This document shows, one piece after another, positions 48,554 to 60,138 of a DNA stretch of 64,000 nucleotides; the first letter of the stretch is position 1; each line of letters opens with the position of its first letter. Below the pieces are notes generated by a model. The model searched no databases. It was not told the DNA's origin and was given only the letters and a program-made list of their open reading frames with translations. The DNA is from Chamaecrista fasciculata. Taxonomy: Eukaryota > Streptophyta > Magnoliopsida > Fabales > Fabaceae. The position numbers and the translations under genes are program-made. Where the stretch lies: contig QANZ01011517.1 in assembly GCA_003254925.1 (NCBI GenBank), positions 34,847 to 98,846 of the forward strand. The letters are read 5' to 3'.

Positions 48554-51500
48554 TTATTGCTGCTGTTCATATATCTGCATATAAGCCTCTGACAGTGCAA
48601 CCATTTGCGGAAGAGTTTCAGAGACGTGTAAATCCTGCATCTCATACCTAAAATCAAAGTCTTAATGTGAGTCCAAGGCATTATTAAAGCGCATTGCCGC
48701 ATTCAATTAGAACAATGCATTTTGTCAGGAAATAGTACTTACCATAGTTCTTCAGATTTGCGTTGAACAAATACCCTGTAGAATCCTTCACCAGGTTTGC
48801 CATCATGAACAACATTGGCAATTAAATCATATTTTGATCGCAATTTCTCATTTTCCTTGGGTGTTGGCAATGGAATGTAATCCTTTAACTCCAGGTTCTT
48901 CACAGGAAAGTTGACTGAAACACAAAATACCAGAGGTTAAGGTTGAGCTTTAAATTAAAATTAATCATCCCACTTTCAATATAGTCTCACCTAATGTAGG
49001 ATTCTTTTCCACAAAAAAGTTATTCTTGGTAAATCGACGCATGTGAAGAATCATATACTGAGGCAGCCGGGTAACACGATATCTCATCCTGGCTATGTGA
49101 GGACGGACTACCTCTGTGACAGTCTCCCCATCGAACTTCTTTAATATGTTGAAGAGTGGAACCTTTTAAAAAATAACAACTAATTAGCAAGAAGGAGGTG
49201 ATAGACAGAATACTCAAGCTAAACTCACATCAGTCCCTAAGAAACACATCTAGGAATTGGACAGATAAAATAACAAATTATGCTTGCTTCTCCCATTTTT
49301 TTTTAATTTCAAAAGCTTTTCACTCATGACATTTCCAGGAACAAAAATTCAAATTTAACGATAAATAATTACTGCAGTTACTACCAACTAGATGGAGGAA
49401 TATTATGATTAAGCAACTGAATGCTAATTTCACAAATTTTATGGGCTCCAAAAAAAATGACAGTAGGAGTGCTTTTAAGAAAAGTCATGAACTCCATACA
49501 GTATTGCAGAAATTTCTAAGTGAGGCAATCCTTTAAGAGATACATTTTAAACAGGATATGGCTAGAGACCTTTAGTTTGTGGTGCAGATTCTGGTGATTA
49601 GAATGGCCATTGACTGAGAAAGGCAGATTGAGGGTTGACCAAATCAAGAGTTAAACAGAGCTTATTTTGCTTTTCAATTGGATGCTATCCATTTTTTTAA
49701 TGATATATTTCCTTTTGAGAATATTTTTGAATCCGAGATGGTTAATTGTTATCCTATTCCTTGTACAGGCATATCATTCTCTTTTACATGTGCTGCAACT
49801 GGCACTAGAATAGTACAAAATATATCTTTTGAAGAATGTAAGGAATCACAATTTCTGTAAACTGTAACCTAAGATGTCTCATAATCATTATTTCATTTCA
49901 TGTAACTTGTAGGGTTTGTTTGTATACTAAGAGGGGAAGGGAGGGGGAGGGGAGATTAATCTCCTTCTACTCTTCGCCTTGTTTGGAAAGCAACTCCTCT
50001 TTCAAAATACCCTAATTTGGAGTATTTGGAATTTGTGAAGGGGGCAGGAGAAAAAGGGATTAAAAGTTAATCCCTTATTCTCTTCCCCTCCAATCTTCAA
50101 CATTCGGAAAAAGGGGAAGAGGTCTCACTCCACTCCCCCTTAATCCTCAATCCGAACATACCTATAAGTAATTACTCTTTTAAGTATGGTTACTAAAAAA
50201 ATTGAACAAATAATATAATAGTACTTCAAGTGTTTATGTTCAAGGGAAAATAATAGTAAATTGTACAAAAATTATTTATGATTGAAGAGAAACAAAACTA
50301 CAGAAGCATCTTGAAGCAACAAGGACAGTGGGTTCAGTTCCCATGCATGGAAGAATGTTCATAAGTAGAAGCTGCATCCGAAATGGGTAGATCCGAATTC
50401 CATGCGGATGACAACTATATGTTTGAGACAATCTCCGGTTCGGGTTATGCTTCCATAGTTTCGTTTCTCTTAGATCATACCAATGGCAATCTTGGTGCAC
50501 AATATCCATCTTCTCACTTTTCCCTTATTCAAATAACCTATTTCAGTATTTACTACTTAGTAATGTGATATGAAACTCATATATCAAAATTACAGCCTAT
50601 ACAACAAAACCAAAACTCCAAGGCTGGGCCATTTTAATGCAAGTTATATCAACTACAGCAGTCAGATTCAATGTGATAAATGTACAGCACAGCAGTACCT
50701 GGGGTATTATATTTTTCTCCATCACATCCTTGAATAGAGGAGGCGGTGGTAAGTCCAACCCTAACATCAGAAACGGCATCCTTGAAGTTTCTTTGACAAA
50801 AGCATCCCGCTCAGTGCCACCATCTGAAAGTTTATCGGTGGGGTTATTTTCCTCACCATTTTCTTTCTTCTCAGCGATAAGTTTGTTGGGGATCTCCTTT
50901 ACAACCTCCAGTTCACCCTGAATGCACAACAAAAGCAATTAGTTGCAGCAAGAAACAATATATCAGTCAAACACAAACAAGGAATCTCAAGTGGATCAAA
51001 GAGGAACCTGAAAACATTTGTAAATTATGCTACTATTCTTCTTTGAGGTTCTAAGGTCAGCATGCAGTGTATTCAGGAGCCATGACATAAACTCGACTGG
51101 ATCAGATTGTGCACCTATCCGAAACCTTTTCTTACTGGCTTTCATCACTGCCTGCAAAAATTCATGCGGGCTGACCTGTAGAACAAAATGTTGAAAGATT
51201 AAGCTGCTAGAGTATTGGAATGATAAAATTATAACATCTATGTTAGAAGCAAACCTGTCCTTTAAAGTTTCGTGCATGCCAGATCTTCCTAGTGAGTTCA
51301 CCAAATCGTTGAACAAGTTGAGACTTACAATGCTGATAGTTTTCGGGGATAAGGAAAAAATTCCTCAAGGGGGTAACTCTCATCAAGGATTGAATTGTTA
51401 CATTCACAAAATCAGTCTCCTTTATGTTATTAAGTCCAACCTAAAATTGAGGCAAGAATATTAGCAATAAGTGAAAATATTTTTGTGAAGTTGCAGGAAA

Positions 51501-53397
51501 ATATTAAACTGCCGATCAGAAGTTAGTGAAATTCCAATTGATTCATAAGTAACATGGTGAAAATACCATTCCAGGAAGGTAATCAGAGCCATCAAGTGCC
51601 CTAGACCATTGCTTATTTTTGTCAAGTTGCTCAACTTGTTCTCTGGCAAACCTGCAGACAGAGAATAACAGGTATAAACTCAATAGTGTCCAACTATATG
51701 AACTTAAAAAATAACAATCAACGCAATAAAAATAGAAAGATAGCAGGCATCCTAAACAACAACCATAAAACTAAGTTAAAGATAGGGCTTTAAATTATTT
51801 CAACTTAATGAAAACTCAATGGAAAGTAAAGGCTTGACCTTCAGAGGCAATGACAACTGACCAATGAGTCACGGTCATATCAAAGATAAAAAAATTATGC
51901 AAACAGGGTTCAATATGAGATGAAAAAATATTTTTAAAAATAACGAACTAAGATAACCATTTCCTGGACCTGAGCCAAAATGATTTAGTATTAGTAGGAG
52001 GATGGGAAGACTACACCTTAAAAATTTTCAAATTGGGAGACAATGCAAAAATTGTGATCAAAATTCCTAGTCTAACTAATGTTCCAAAAAAAATGTCCAG
52101 AAAAACATAATAATGGCTAAATAAACAAGAAATATATTTTAAATTTGGAAAGCCCATAATTTCAATTCTGAACTTTAGAAACAGATAAAATTCTCAAATC
52201 AACCAACACGCAACAGCTGATGATATAGATAATAAAAGAAGAAGGTTCATAAGAGATGTTAAAAAGTAGTTGCAGTATAAGATATCCTCAAAACATAAAT
52301 AAGAAGACACTCTGATAACATAACAAAGTAACAAAAGCCTCAGAAAAACTGATAATTTCCAAGAGTTATCTAATCTCTTTAGATATCAGAAATAGTGATT
52401 CCCCTAAAAGAAACCTGTGTGCTGTGAATAACCAGTGATATTTATTAACAATAAAAATTCATAAAATAAACAAAAAATAATCACTAGCCAGTAGCTGATG
52501 ATACTAGGTTGTGATTTTTCGGCAGCAAGCAGAGCAAAACAAACAAATTGTACTAACCTTGGGTTTAAAACATGTCGAATGTCATCTAATGATGGATCAT
52601 TAATTTCATATCCATCTGGAAGACAATAAACTTTCTCAGTTCGAAGATTGATATAAACATGGTGCCCGGCTTCTAGGCTATGAGTATAGGCGTGAGACTT
52701 CCTCCCCCTCCCTTGGTAATACTTCCCACAAACCAAACATGCATACACATTTAAATTTGAAAGAGACACTGAACAGAACTTCTCAAAGTCAAAATCCAAA
52801 ACCTGCATAGTATAATAAAACAATCAATAACAAAACCAATAAGGATGAAAAAGACCTGGCATCTGTATCCAACAAATGATAAATGTGGACAGTTACAATC
52901 ATCCTCCAACCAAATAAAAAACATGAAAAACAGAAATTTAAATCGATATACGGTATGTTACACAAACAATCGCACACCAACACAGCTAATTGTCCACAAA
53001 GCAGCAGATGGTTTAATACCTGTCTATTGACAGTATCAAGATAAGGACAGTCCCTCCGAACCTCAACCTGGCGGTTGTGCCTTCCTACACTCAACGGTTC
53101 AAGTGAATCGTCATCGTCGTCCTCATCTTCATCATCATATCCATGCCCATTTCGCTGAAAGCCACCATTTCCCCTCTCACCAACAGAAGAATTCAATTCC
53201 CTTCTCTCATAATCTTCCTCTTCATCAATGTCAGCATAATTATTGGCTAAACCAGAAAGAGGATTTGCTATGGATACAGGAGGAGGAGAAGGAGAAGACT
53301 CCTCACCCAACCTTTGCCTCTTTGACTCAGAAACGTAGTTAAGCTCTTGTTCCTCCTCCGAACCCTTGTTAATTTCCCTTTCCCTTTTTGATGCCAT
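48554..53397 (-). CDS. USP39/SAD1-like tri-snRNP splicing factor
   Basis: Ubiquitin-protease-like protein of the U4/U6.U5 tri-snRNP, acting in pre-mRNA splicing in the nucleus. Nine coding exons on -: 53397-53020, 52802-52558, 51651-51567, 51440-51255, 51175-51008, 50917-50699, 49162-48991, 48914-48743, 48647-48554. They are in phase, 572 residues, close to USP39 length. Residues 1-115 are acidic/low-complexity with an SKRQR basic patch. A ZnF-UBP follows (FCSVSLSNLNVYACLVCGKYYQGR split by CX2C, then SHAYTHSLEAGHHV). The USP fold starts GLNNIKETDFVNVTIQSL. Where active USPs have the catalytic Cys box (GNTCYMN-type) there is no cysteine, the known inactive state of this family. The end reads EAYMQIYEQQQ. 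MASKRERE is chosen as start; a 5'UTR intron runs 53624-53445, and the first exon ends at 53625. Confidence 0.95.
49912..50165. mobile_element. MITE in USP39-like intron
   Basis: AGGGTTTGTTTGTATACTAAG...GGGGAAGGGAGGGG opens it; CCCCTTAATCCTCAATCCGAACATACCTATA closes it. The arms are approximate inverted repeats. Superfamily uncertain. Confidence 0.5.
51652..52557. other. USP39-like intron 2
   Basis: AT-rich intron with nothing recognisable. Confidence 0.6.
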
Positions 53398-53719
53398 ATT
53401 CACTATTACAACTATTTCAATCACGAAACCCCTCAAATCCACAACTGAAAAACAAAAAAAAAATGACTTTAGCAAAATGATTAAGACCCACTAATTTCAT
53501 GAACTCCAATAGTAAAATCCTGGGCTAGGTTACCACTAAACAGAAATTTCACCAAACCAAGCTGTATAAGAACACAAAGATTGAAGAGAGCAAGCGAGAG
53601 AGGAATCGAAATGGGGAAGAGTACCTTTGGATTTCGCAAGCAGATTAGTGTTGTGCTATCGTCGTCTCTGTCTGGTAACGATTTGGGGATTAGGAATTGC
53701 ATAAGCTCTATAGCTCTCG

Positions 53720-54356
53720 CTCGTCTGGAAGCTTTTATACTCTTTTAAGGAAAACATATTATTTGGTCCATTTTCAATTTATTCATCGTTAAATAATCAA
53801 ACTGCTACTAATTGAATTTCAGAGATTGTAGGTTCTCTCATGTTTTGTTTTCTGAATGCTTTGTTGCTCTTTTGGTCTCCTGCGTTTTGGTGGTTGCCTC
53901 TTGTTGTCTCTTTGGGCCTTTTTTAGGCCCATTTCTACCAAAACAAAAAAAAAATGGTTGAAAAATATATTGGGTAAGTTATGTATCTTAAATCTTTTTT
54001 ATGGTCAATTTTTTTTCCTTACAAATGGGTATTTCTTACCTATGTAGAGAAGGCAATTTGGGCGGATATACAGGATACTGGATACTGTTTGAATTTATCC
54101 ATAAAAATTATCCGATATCTCGGATATCAGATATCAAATGGGATACGAGTAGTGAAAAATAAAAAATTTTTAAATATCGGGTAAATTCGGATATTACTTT
54201 AACTATTCGGCATCTATTCGAAATGAATGAATAGTTAGGGTACCCGGCATTCGATATCCTATAATATAAATATTTTATTATATTTTATACATTTTTTATT
54301 ATTTTATATTAATTAACAAATATTAGGTATCAAATATCGAATATATCCGATAATTG
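53720..54356. other. Upstream of the USP39-like gene
   Basis: Promoter region of the minus-strand gene nearest 53720. 54060-54480 is a GATATCC/GGATATC-rich palindromic patch, probably a MITE remnant whose limits I cannot fix. Confidence 0.45.
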
Positions 54357-54409
54357 AATTAGGATATCCTAACCTTTTTTTTTTTGCCAAAATTAGGATA
54401 TCCTAACCT
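54357..54409 (-). repeat. Micro-insertion TTGGC-A10 with 19-bp target duplication
   Basis: AATTAGGATATCCTAACCT at 54357-54375 and 54391-54409; T10-GCCAA between on +. Confidence 0.85.
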
Positions 54410-54486
54410 ATATCCATTATTTTTGGATATTTTGGATATTTAGGATACCCGTCGGATATCGAATATTTATTTATGAACAAATTTAG

Positions 54487-54750
54487 TTAAGATCTTAATT
54501 TATTTCTTTTTCTTATGTTTTGATCCTATTATAAAAAGAAAATGACCCTAATATAAGAAAATAAAACTTTTGGGGGCTAAAAGTTTATTTTTTTTCCTTT
54601 TTTTTGAACGGAAAAATAGATGGAAAACTTTTGAGGGACCAATTGTGCCAAGTTTTGGAAAACTGAGGGATCAATGTGGAACGAAAAATAATTGAGGGAC
54701 CAATTTAGAACATTGAGAATAACTGGGGGACCAAAATAGGACTTTGGCCT
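54487..54750. mobile_element. MITE (GGGGGACCAAAATAGGAC end), copy 2
   Basis: Same order of motifs as 29245-29512, including CCTATTATAAAAAGAAAA and AACTGGGGGACCAAAATAGG. Confidence 0.6.
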
Positions 54751-55332
54751 ATTATGTATAAACAATATTAGTTCAAACTTTTTTTTTCTTGAAGAATTTT
54801 TTTTTTAAAAAAAAATCTTCTATTTGGTCCCAAAAATTCATACCAAATCAATTAATTATTCTTTAGATAATAAAAAAAGATAATTAAAATAAATGATTCA
54901 GTCTTTGAAATATTACCATCACCAATGATTTCATTCCTAAATTAAATTGGGAAACCAAAGAAAAAAATTCAATATAAATTCAATGACAAAAGTATAAAAT
55001 CATATCATATCATATATAAAACCATAAAAGGAGAGTACCAATATCATATCATATTATTAAAATATTTATTTTATTTTCAATAATATAATTAATGAATAAT
55101 TATTAGTTTTTCTCCATCTCTCAATTAATATACTTATGATTCACTCCTATACCTTTCACTTTGTTTTTATATATATATAAATATATATATGCATATGATG
55201 TAATAAATTAATATCAAAGAAAATAATCATCCTTTATGCATTGTATACAAAGTTTTCACAATATATATATATATATATTTATTCATCAATATTAAAATAT
55301 TTTTTTCATTTAAATTTTTTTTTAAAAAAATT
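54751..55332. other. AT-rich spacer, nothing recognised
   Basis: Poly-T/poly-A and TA microsatellites (55161-55190, 55261-55279). No gene. Confidence 0.55.
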
Positions 55333-55524
55333 TATGATGGGTTATTATTTTAATGAATAGGGATTTATTTCTTTAACCATCTATTTTAATTTTTTTTATT
55401 TCATATATATTTCAATTATTCATCTCTTTTTCAATTTTTTTCTAGATCGATTATTCTACATATGTGCTTATCCTCATTCTCACATCCTCATTTTTCAAAA
55501 GCTTCACCTTTCCTTTATTTCTTT

Positions 55525-55578
55525 AATATTGAAGATGTATCTTTTTTTTTTTGGCATGACAATACTGAAGATGTATCT
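55525..55578 (-). repeat. Micro-insertion GTCATGCC-A10, empty site preserved
   Basis: AATATTGAAGATGTATCT (55525-55542) and AATACTGAAGATGTATCT (55561-55578) flank T10-GGCATGAC. The tandem copy at about 56205-56222 has TTTAATACTGAAGATGTATCTAATG with no insert, so the 36 extra bases are a true insertion plus duplication. Confidence 0.9.
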
Positions 55579-55934
55579 AATAAAAATATTTGTTTTCAAT
55601 AGGAATAGATTCATTTATCATATTTTATAAAATATTTTTTGAAATATTTTTTTATCTATTTTCCATTTTTTTTGTGCTTTGATCTTTTTTTCTTTTGTTA
55701 ATTGATAAATACGAATGATCAATTCATTATAATGGTATTTATGGTATCTAAAAATGACATTAATTTATATTTAATTTCAACATAATTATTATTATTATTT
55801 TACAATATATTTATGTCTAATTATGATATTTGAAAGTTTTCAAATTCATCAATTTTTTTTCCATATATGAGTTTGAAATTTAAAATTTAAATTTAATCAT
55901 AATCATTGTTCAATCACACTTATTAGGTAAAAAT

Positions 55935-55979
55935 CATCTCACTTCTATATTTTTTTTTGTGACATCTCACTTCTATATT
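55935..55979 (-). repeat. Micro-insertion TCAC-A7 with 17-bp target duplication
   Basis: CATCTCACTTCTATATT at 55935-55951 and 55963-55979; 11 bp between (T7-GTGA on +). Confidence 0.75.
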
Positions 55980-56417
55980 ATAAATACATAAACATAATAC
56001 AAAGAAAAGTCTATGATGGGTTATTATTTTAATGATTAGGGATTTATTTCTTTAACCATCTATTTTAATCTTTTTTTATTTCATATATATCTCAATTATT
56101 CATCTCTTTTTCAGTTTTTTTCTAGATCAATTATTCTACATATGAACTTATCCTCGTTCTCACATCCTCATTTTTCAAAAGATTCATCTTTCTTTTATTT
56201 CTTTAATACTGAAGATGTATCTAATGAAACATGTTTGCTTTCAATAGAATAGATTCATTTATCATATTCCTAAAATGTTTTTTGAAATAATTTTTTTTTA
56301 ATCTTTTTTCCATTTGTTTTATGCTATGATCTCTTTTCTTTTGTTAATTGATAAATATGAATGATCAATTCATTATAATGGTATTTATGGTATCTAAAAA
56401 TGACATTTATTTATATT

Positions 56418-56447
56418 TAATTTCACTATAATAGTTCCAATCAATCT
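56418..56447 (+). repeat. Left host direct repeat of the pararetrovirus insert
   Basis: 30 bp ending TTCCAATCAATCT; matches 63722-63751 at 29 of 30 positions. Confidence 0.8.
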
Positions 56448-56465
56448 AGTATCATGCTCCGTATC

Positions 56466-56480
56466 TGGTATAGCCTGGTT
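56466..56480 (+). promoter_or_regulatory. tRNA-Met primer site remnant
   Basis: TGGTATAGCCTGG differs from the caulimovirid primer site TGGTATCAGAGC by loss of three bases. Its position near the start of the collinear genome is the expected one. Confidence 0.6.
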
Positions 56481-56651
56481 TTTTCTTTATCTGGTGTTAG
56501 TAAGTTTATATTACCTTAGAGAAATTAAGGTGTCTTTACCGTTGGTCAGCCTTGTTACTCGTTGGTCAGCCCAAATTCGCCGTGTGTGATAAGGCTTAAG
56601 GGTGGTCCTGATAGAACCCCATAATTTTGACAAGGTTAGTATTATTTTACT

Positions 56652-57697
56652 ATGGCTAGATTAATTAAAAAACTAAGTTTTGTTGGCAGAGAAGTGGTGT
56701 GTTTGCCTTCTACTTCTTCTTCCTCTCTTAGTATAGACAATGTTCAAAATCAAGATGTAGTAAATAACTCTGAGTTAGTGATTAGAGAAGCTGAAAATAG
56801 GTTAGTAAATTGGACTCTACCGCATATACCTTCTAAAGAGGTGTACTGGAAGTCTACTTTTAATTTTTTGTCTAGAGATGTATGTAGAACTGTTGAGACT
56901 ACCCATTCTATGGGTAAAGTGCAAGAAAATTTGTATTTTTTGAAAGAAGATTTAATTAATGAACATAGAGCTAAAAAATTTTAATTTTTTGCATATTGGT
57001 TTGATTCAAGTTGCTGTAAAACCTTTGCATAGACTTGGTATAAGTCATCCTATACTTCTTGTTTTATATGACACTAGTGCTTTAAATTTTAAGGATTCAG
57101 TTATTTCTATTTTATTAGAATGTAATTTGTGTGATGGTCCTGTTTATTTTAATTGTTATCCTAATTTTATGATTGGGTTAAGAAGGCCTAGAGCTGCAAA
57201 ATCTTTGGTTTTATATGTAAAAACAAAAGAAGGAATTTTTCGCGAAGATGTTGAACATTTGACTATTATTTACAGAATTCATTATAAAGTTTCTTATACC
57301 GATTCAAATATTGGCATTAAAAAGGTTTCACCTAAAAATGAGACTATTATTTTAGAAGCTAATTTACAAAGAACTGTTGTTACCACACCAAAACCCTTAA
57401 ATCATGTAGAAAAGTTAGCTAATTTACAAGAAAGCTGGAAATTAGAAGGAATAGTTCGCCTCCCAGACTAGAAGTCGAACCATTGAAAGTTTTATCGAAG
57501 ATTTAGATGGTAATATTGAGATTAAAATGAAAAAATCATTGTCTATTAAAGAGTTTAAGAAAACTTCTCCTATTGAGCCTTCAAGAAGATCAGTTGATTT
57601 TGCTTCTACTTTGCATTATAATTTTAATGGTGTTAATTTTCAACCTAATATTCTTGAACCTGTTATAAACATATTCAAATTCCAAAATTTAAATTGA
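56652..57697 (+). pseudogene. Viral movement protein region (30K type), broken
   Basis: Three overlapping open segments in three frames: 56652-56984, 56959-57471 and 57467-57697. The first has HIPSKEVYWKS and the second GLIQVAVKPLHRLG and RRPRAAKSLVLYVKTKEGIF, which match the caulimovirid cell-to-cell movement domain. The first shift lies in an A/T homopolymer run (56974-56990), the second at a CAGACTAG near 57465. No functional product is expected. Confidence 0.85.
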
Positions 57698-57757
57698 ATC
57701 ATAATCAACCTAATCTTCTTCTGTTCAAGTTCCTAGTTATAATTATCTTAAGAAGAC

Positions 57758-59275
57758 AGTAAACAAATAAAATTAGGAAGAAGTGATCCTTTATTAATTG
57801 ATTTGGTTAAAAGGTTTAATAAGTTAGAATTAAAAAGTACTGAATATCGTGTAAATGTGCTTAGTCAATATGATAGTAGTAGTGATGATAATGTTGTAAA
57901 TAAAATTAAGTTTGGTAGAAATAATCCAAGTACTTCATATGCTAGAATTAGAAATTATTATCCTAGACCGACATACCCTGATACTTAGTTTGAAGAAAAG
58001 GGTTTGTATCTTGACAGTAGTTATTCTAGTGATTCGATTGTTGAATGGAATATAGATGGTCAAAGTGAACATCAAATTTTAGATACTTTGCAAAATATGA
58101 CTATGTTTGCTTCTTCTTGTAAAATAAAAGGTAATAGGGATAAATCTGTTGCTACGATGATCGCCATGGGATTTACTGGTCAATTAAAAGGATGGTGGGA
58201 TAATTATTTAGGAGATAATGATAAAGCTGTGATTTTTAATTCTGTTAAACAAGAAGGAAATAGTGTTGTTGAAGATATTACTGCTAATTTAATTTACGCA
58301 ATTACAAAGCATTTTGTTGGTGACCCTGTTAATTTTCAAGAAAGAGTTTCTGAACAACTGATGAATTTACGTTGTCCTACTATGTCTGATTTTCATTGGT
58401 ATAAAGATATGTTTTTAACAAAATTATTTTTAAGACCTGATTGTGCTCAAGATTTTTGTAAAGAACGTTTTATTGCTGGATTACCAAAATTATTTGCTGA
58501 AAGGGTTAGAGAGTCTCTTAAAAGACAACTTAATACTAATACTATTCCTTACACTCAAATCTCTTTTGAACAGTTAATTAATTTTATAACTATGAAAGGT
58601 TTAAATATTTGTAATGATTTAAAATTGCAGTTCAAGGTTAGGAAGGAAACTAGTGATAATAGAAGAGAATTAGGAAGTTTTTGCCAACAATATGGTTTTG
58701 AGAAATTACAAGCCCCTTCTTCTCGTCATAAAAAGAAAAGAGCCACTAAGCATTATTTTCCAAAAAAGAAATTTTATAAGCATAAGAACTTTAGAAAATG
58801 CCCGTTTGAGTTTAGAAAGAAAAAAGACAAAAGAAAATTTTCTTCTTCTCCTGCAAATGTTACTTGCTTTAAATGTGAAAGATTTGGTCATATGGCAAAA
58901 AATTGTAAAGTTTTAAAGAAAATTAATTTGTTGGACATAGATGATAAATATAAAGAAGGATTGAGAAGTCTTTTGCTTGTTGAAGATTATGTTTCCTCTG
59001 ATGAATCCATTGATGAATCTGTTGATGATGATAATGATATTAATGCTATAGAGTCTTCTTCGGTATCTTCTGATGATGATAATAACACTTGTTTGAGTAT
59101 TGGTTTATGTGGTTGCTCTGCCTGTTCAAAGCATGTAAATGTTATTAGTAAAGATAAATTTCAAGCTTTTATAGATGTTTTAGAAAAGATAGAAGAACCA
59201 GATATTAGAGCCCAATATGTGTCAAAATTAACCGATTTAATTGATCATGAAGAGCATAGAATAGAAACTAGTTAA
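57758..59275 (+). pseudogene. Viral capsid region with CCHC zinc knuckle, one stop
   Basis: One frame from about 57758 to 59275, interrupted only by TAG at 57986-57988. The middle (GFTGQLKGWWDNYLG and RFIAGLPKLFAERVRE) is the conserved caulimovirid coat-protein core. A Lys/Arg-rich stretch precedes the CX2CX4HX4C knuckle CFKCERFGHMAKNC. The tail is Ser/Asp-rich and acidic, as in virus capsid C-termini. Confidence 0.88.
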
Positions 59276-59340
59276 GTGACGCCTTACAATTTTAAAGAAA
59301 TAATGGGTAGAGTTAGGGTTGAAAAACCTAATATAATGTT

Positions 59341-60138
59341 AGTGATTTACAAGAAGAAATTAGGAAGATAAAGCAAGAAATTATTTGGCTAAAAGAAAAG
59401 AATAATAATTTAGAGTTAGATGTTTTAAAGTTGCAAAGTTTTCAGTTTATTAACACTAAAGGAAAAGAAGTAGTTGTAGATGATGAGTTTGACATAAAGG
59501 AAAATCCAGAAAATAGTTATTTGCGTATTATTAATAAAGTTCCAGTTCAAAAATGGAAATGCAAAATACATTTGAGTATTAGAAATGAATTTCATTTAGA
59601 TATTATTGCTTTAATTGACTCTGGTGCTGATTCTAATTGTATTAGGGAAGGTTTGATTCCAACCCAGTATTATAAAAAGACTAGTGAACGTTTATCGGGT
59701 GTGAACGGTGCTCGTTTAAATATTCAATATAAAATATCTTTTGTAAAAATTTGTAATGATAAAATTGGTTTTAAAACCCCTTTTGTTTTAGTAAAAAATA
59801 TTTCTAAACCTATAATTTTGGGTACTCCCTTGTTAGCTTTAATTTATCCATTTTCTGTTGATCATACAGGTTTGAGAACAAAAGTCTCTGGTAAAGAAAT
59901 TTGTTTTGAATTTGTTAGTACAATTAGAATGAAAGAAATTAGAATGCTTAAAGATGTTTGTATAGAGTCTAAACAAAAAAATATTAACTTGCTTAATAGA
60001 GAGATACATTATAAGCGTATAGAAGAACAATTAGAGACCCCGATAATTGTTGGTCGTGTTAGTAATCTACTTAAAAGTTTGAGAAAGAAATTTGTGCTGA
60101 ACACCCTAATGCTTTTTGGGATAGAAAGAAACATGTAG
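59341..60138 (+). pseudogene. Viral aspartic protease region
   Basis: Frame open from about 59341. A heptad-like stretch (KIKQEIIWLKEKNNNLELDV) precedes the protease, whose active-site loop ALIDSGADSNC is intact. The flap/ILGTPLL strand is present. The frame is lost near 60080, where a shift separates it from RT. Confidence 0.87.

Larger units (their letters stand above)
55333..56432. repeat. Direct tandem duplication (period 679 bp)
   Basis: TATGATGGGTTATTATTTTA at 55333 recurs at 56012, and the match continues to about 55786 and 56432 respectively (ATTCATTATAATGGTATTTA, TATCTAAAAATGACATT). Copy 1 carries a micro-insertion that copy 2 lacks. Copy 2 runs into the left host repeat of the pararetrovirus. 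Confidence 0.9.
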
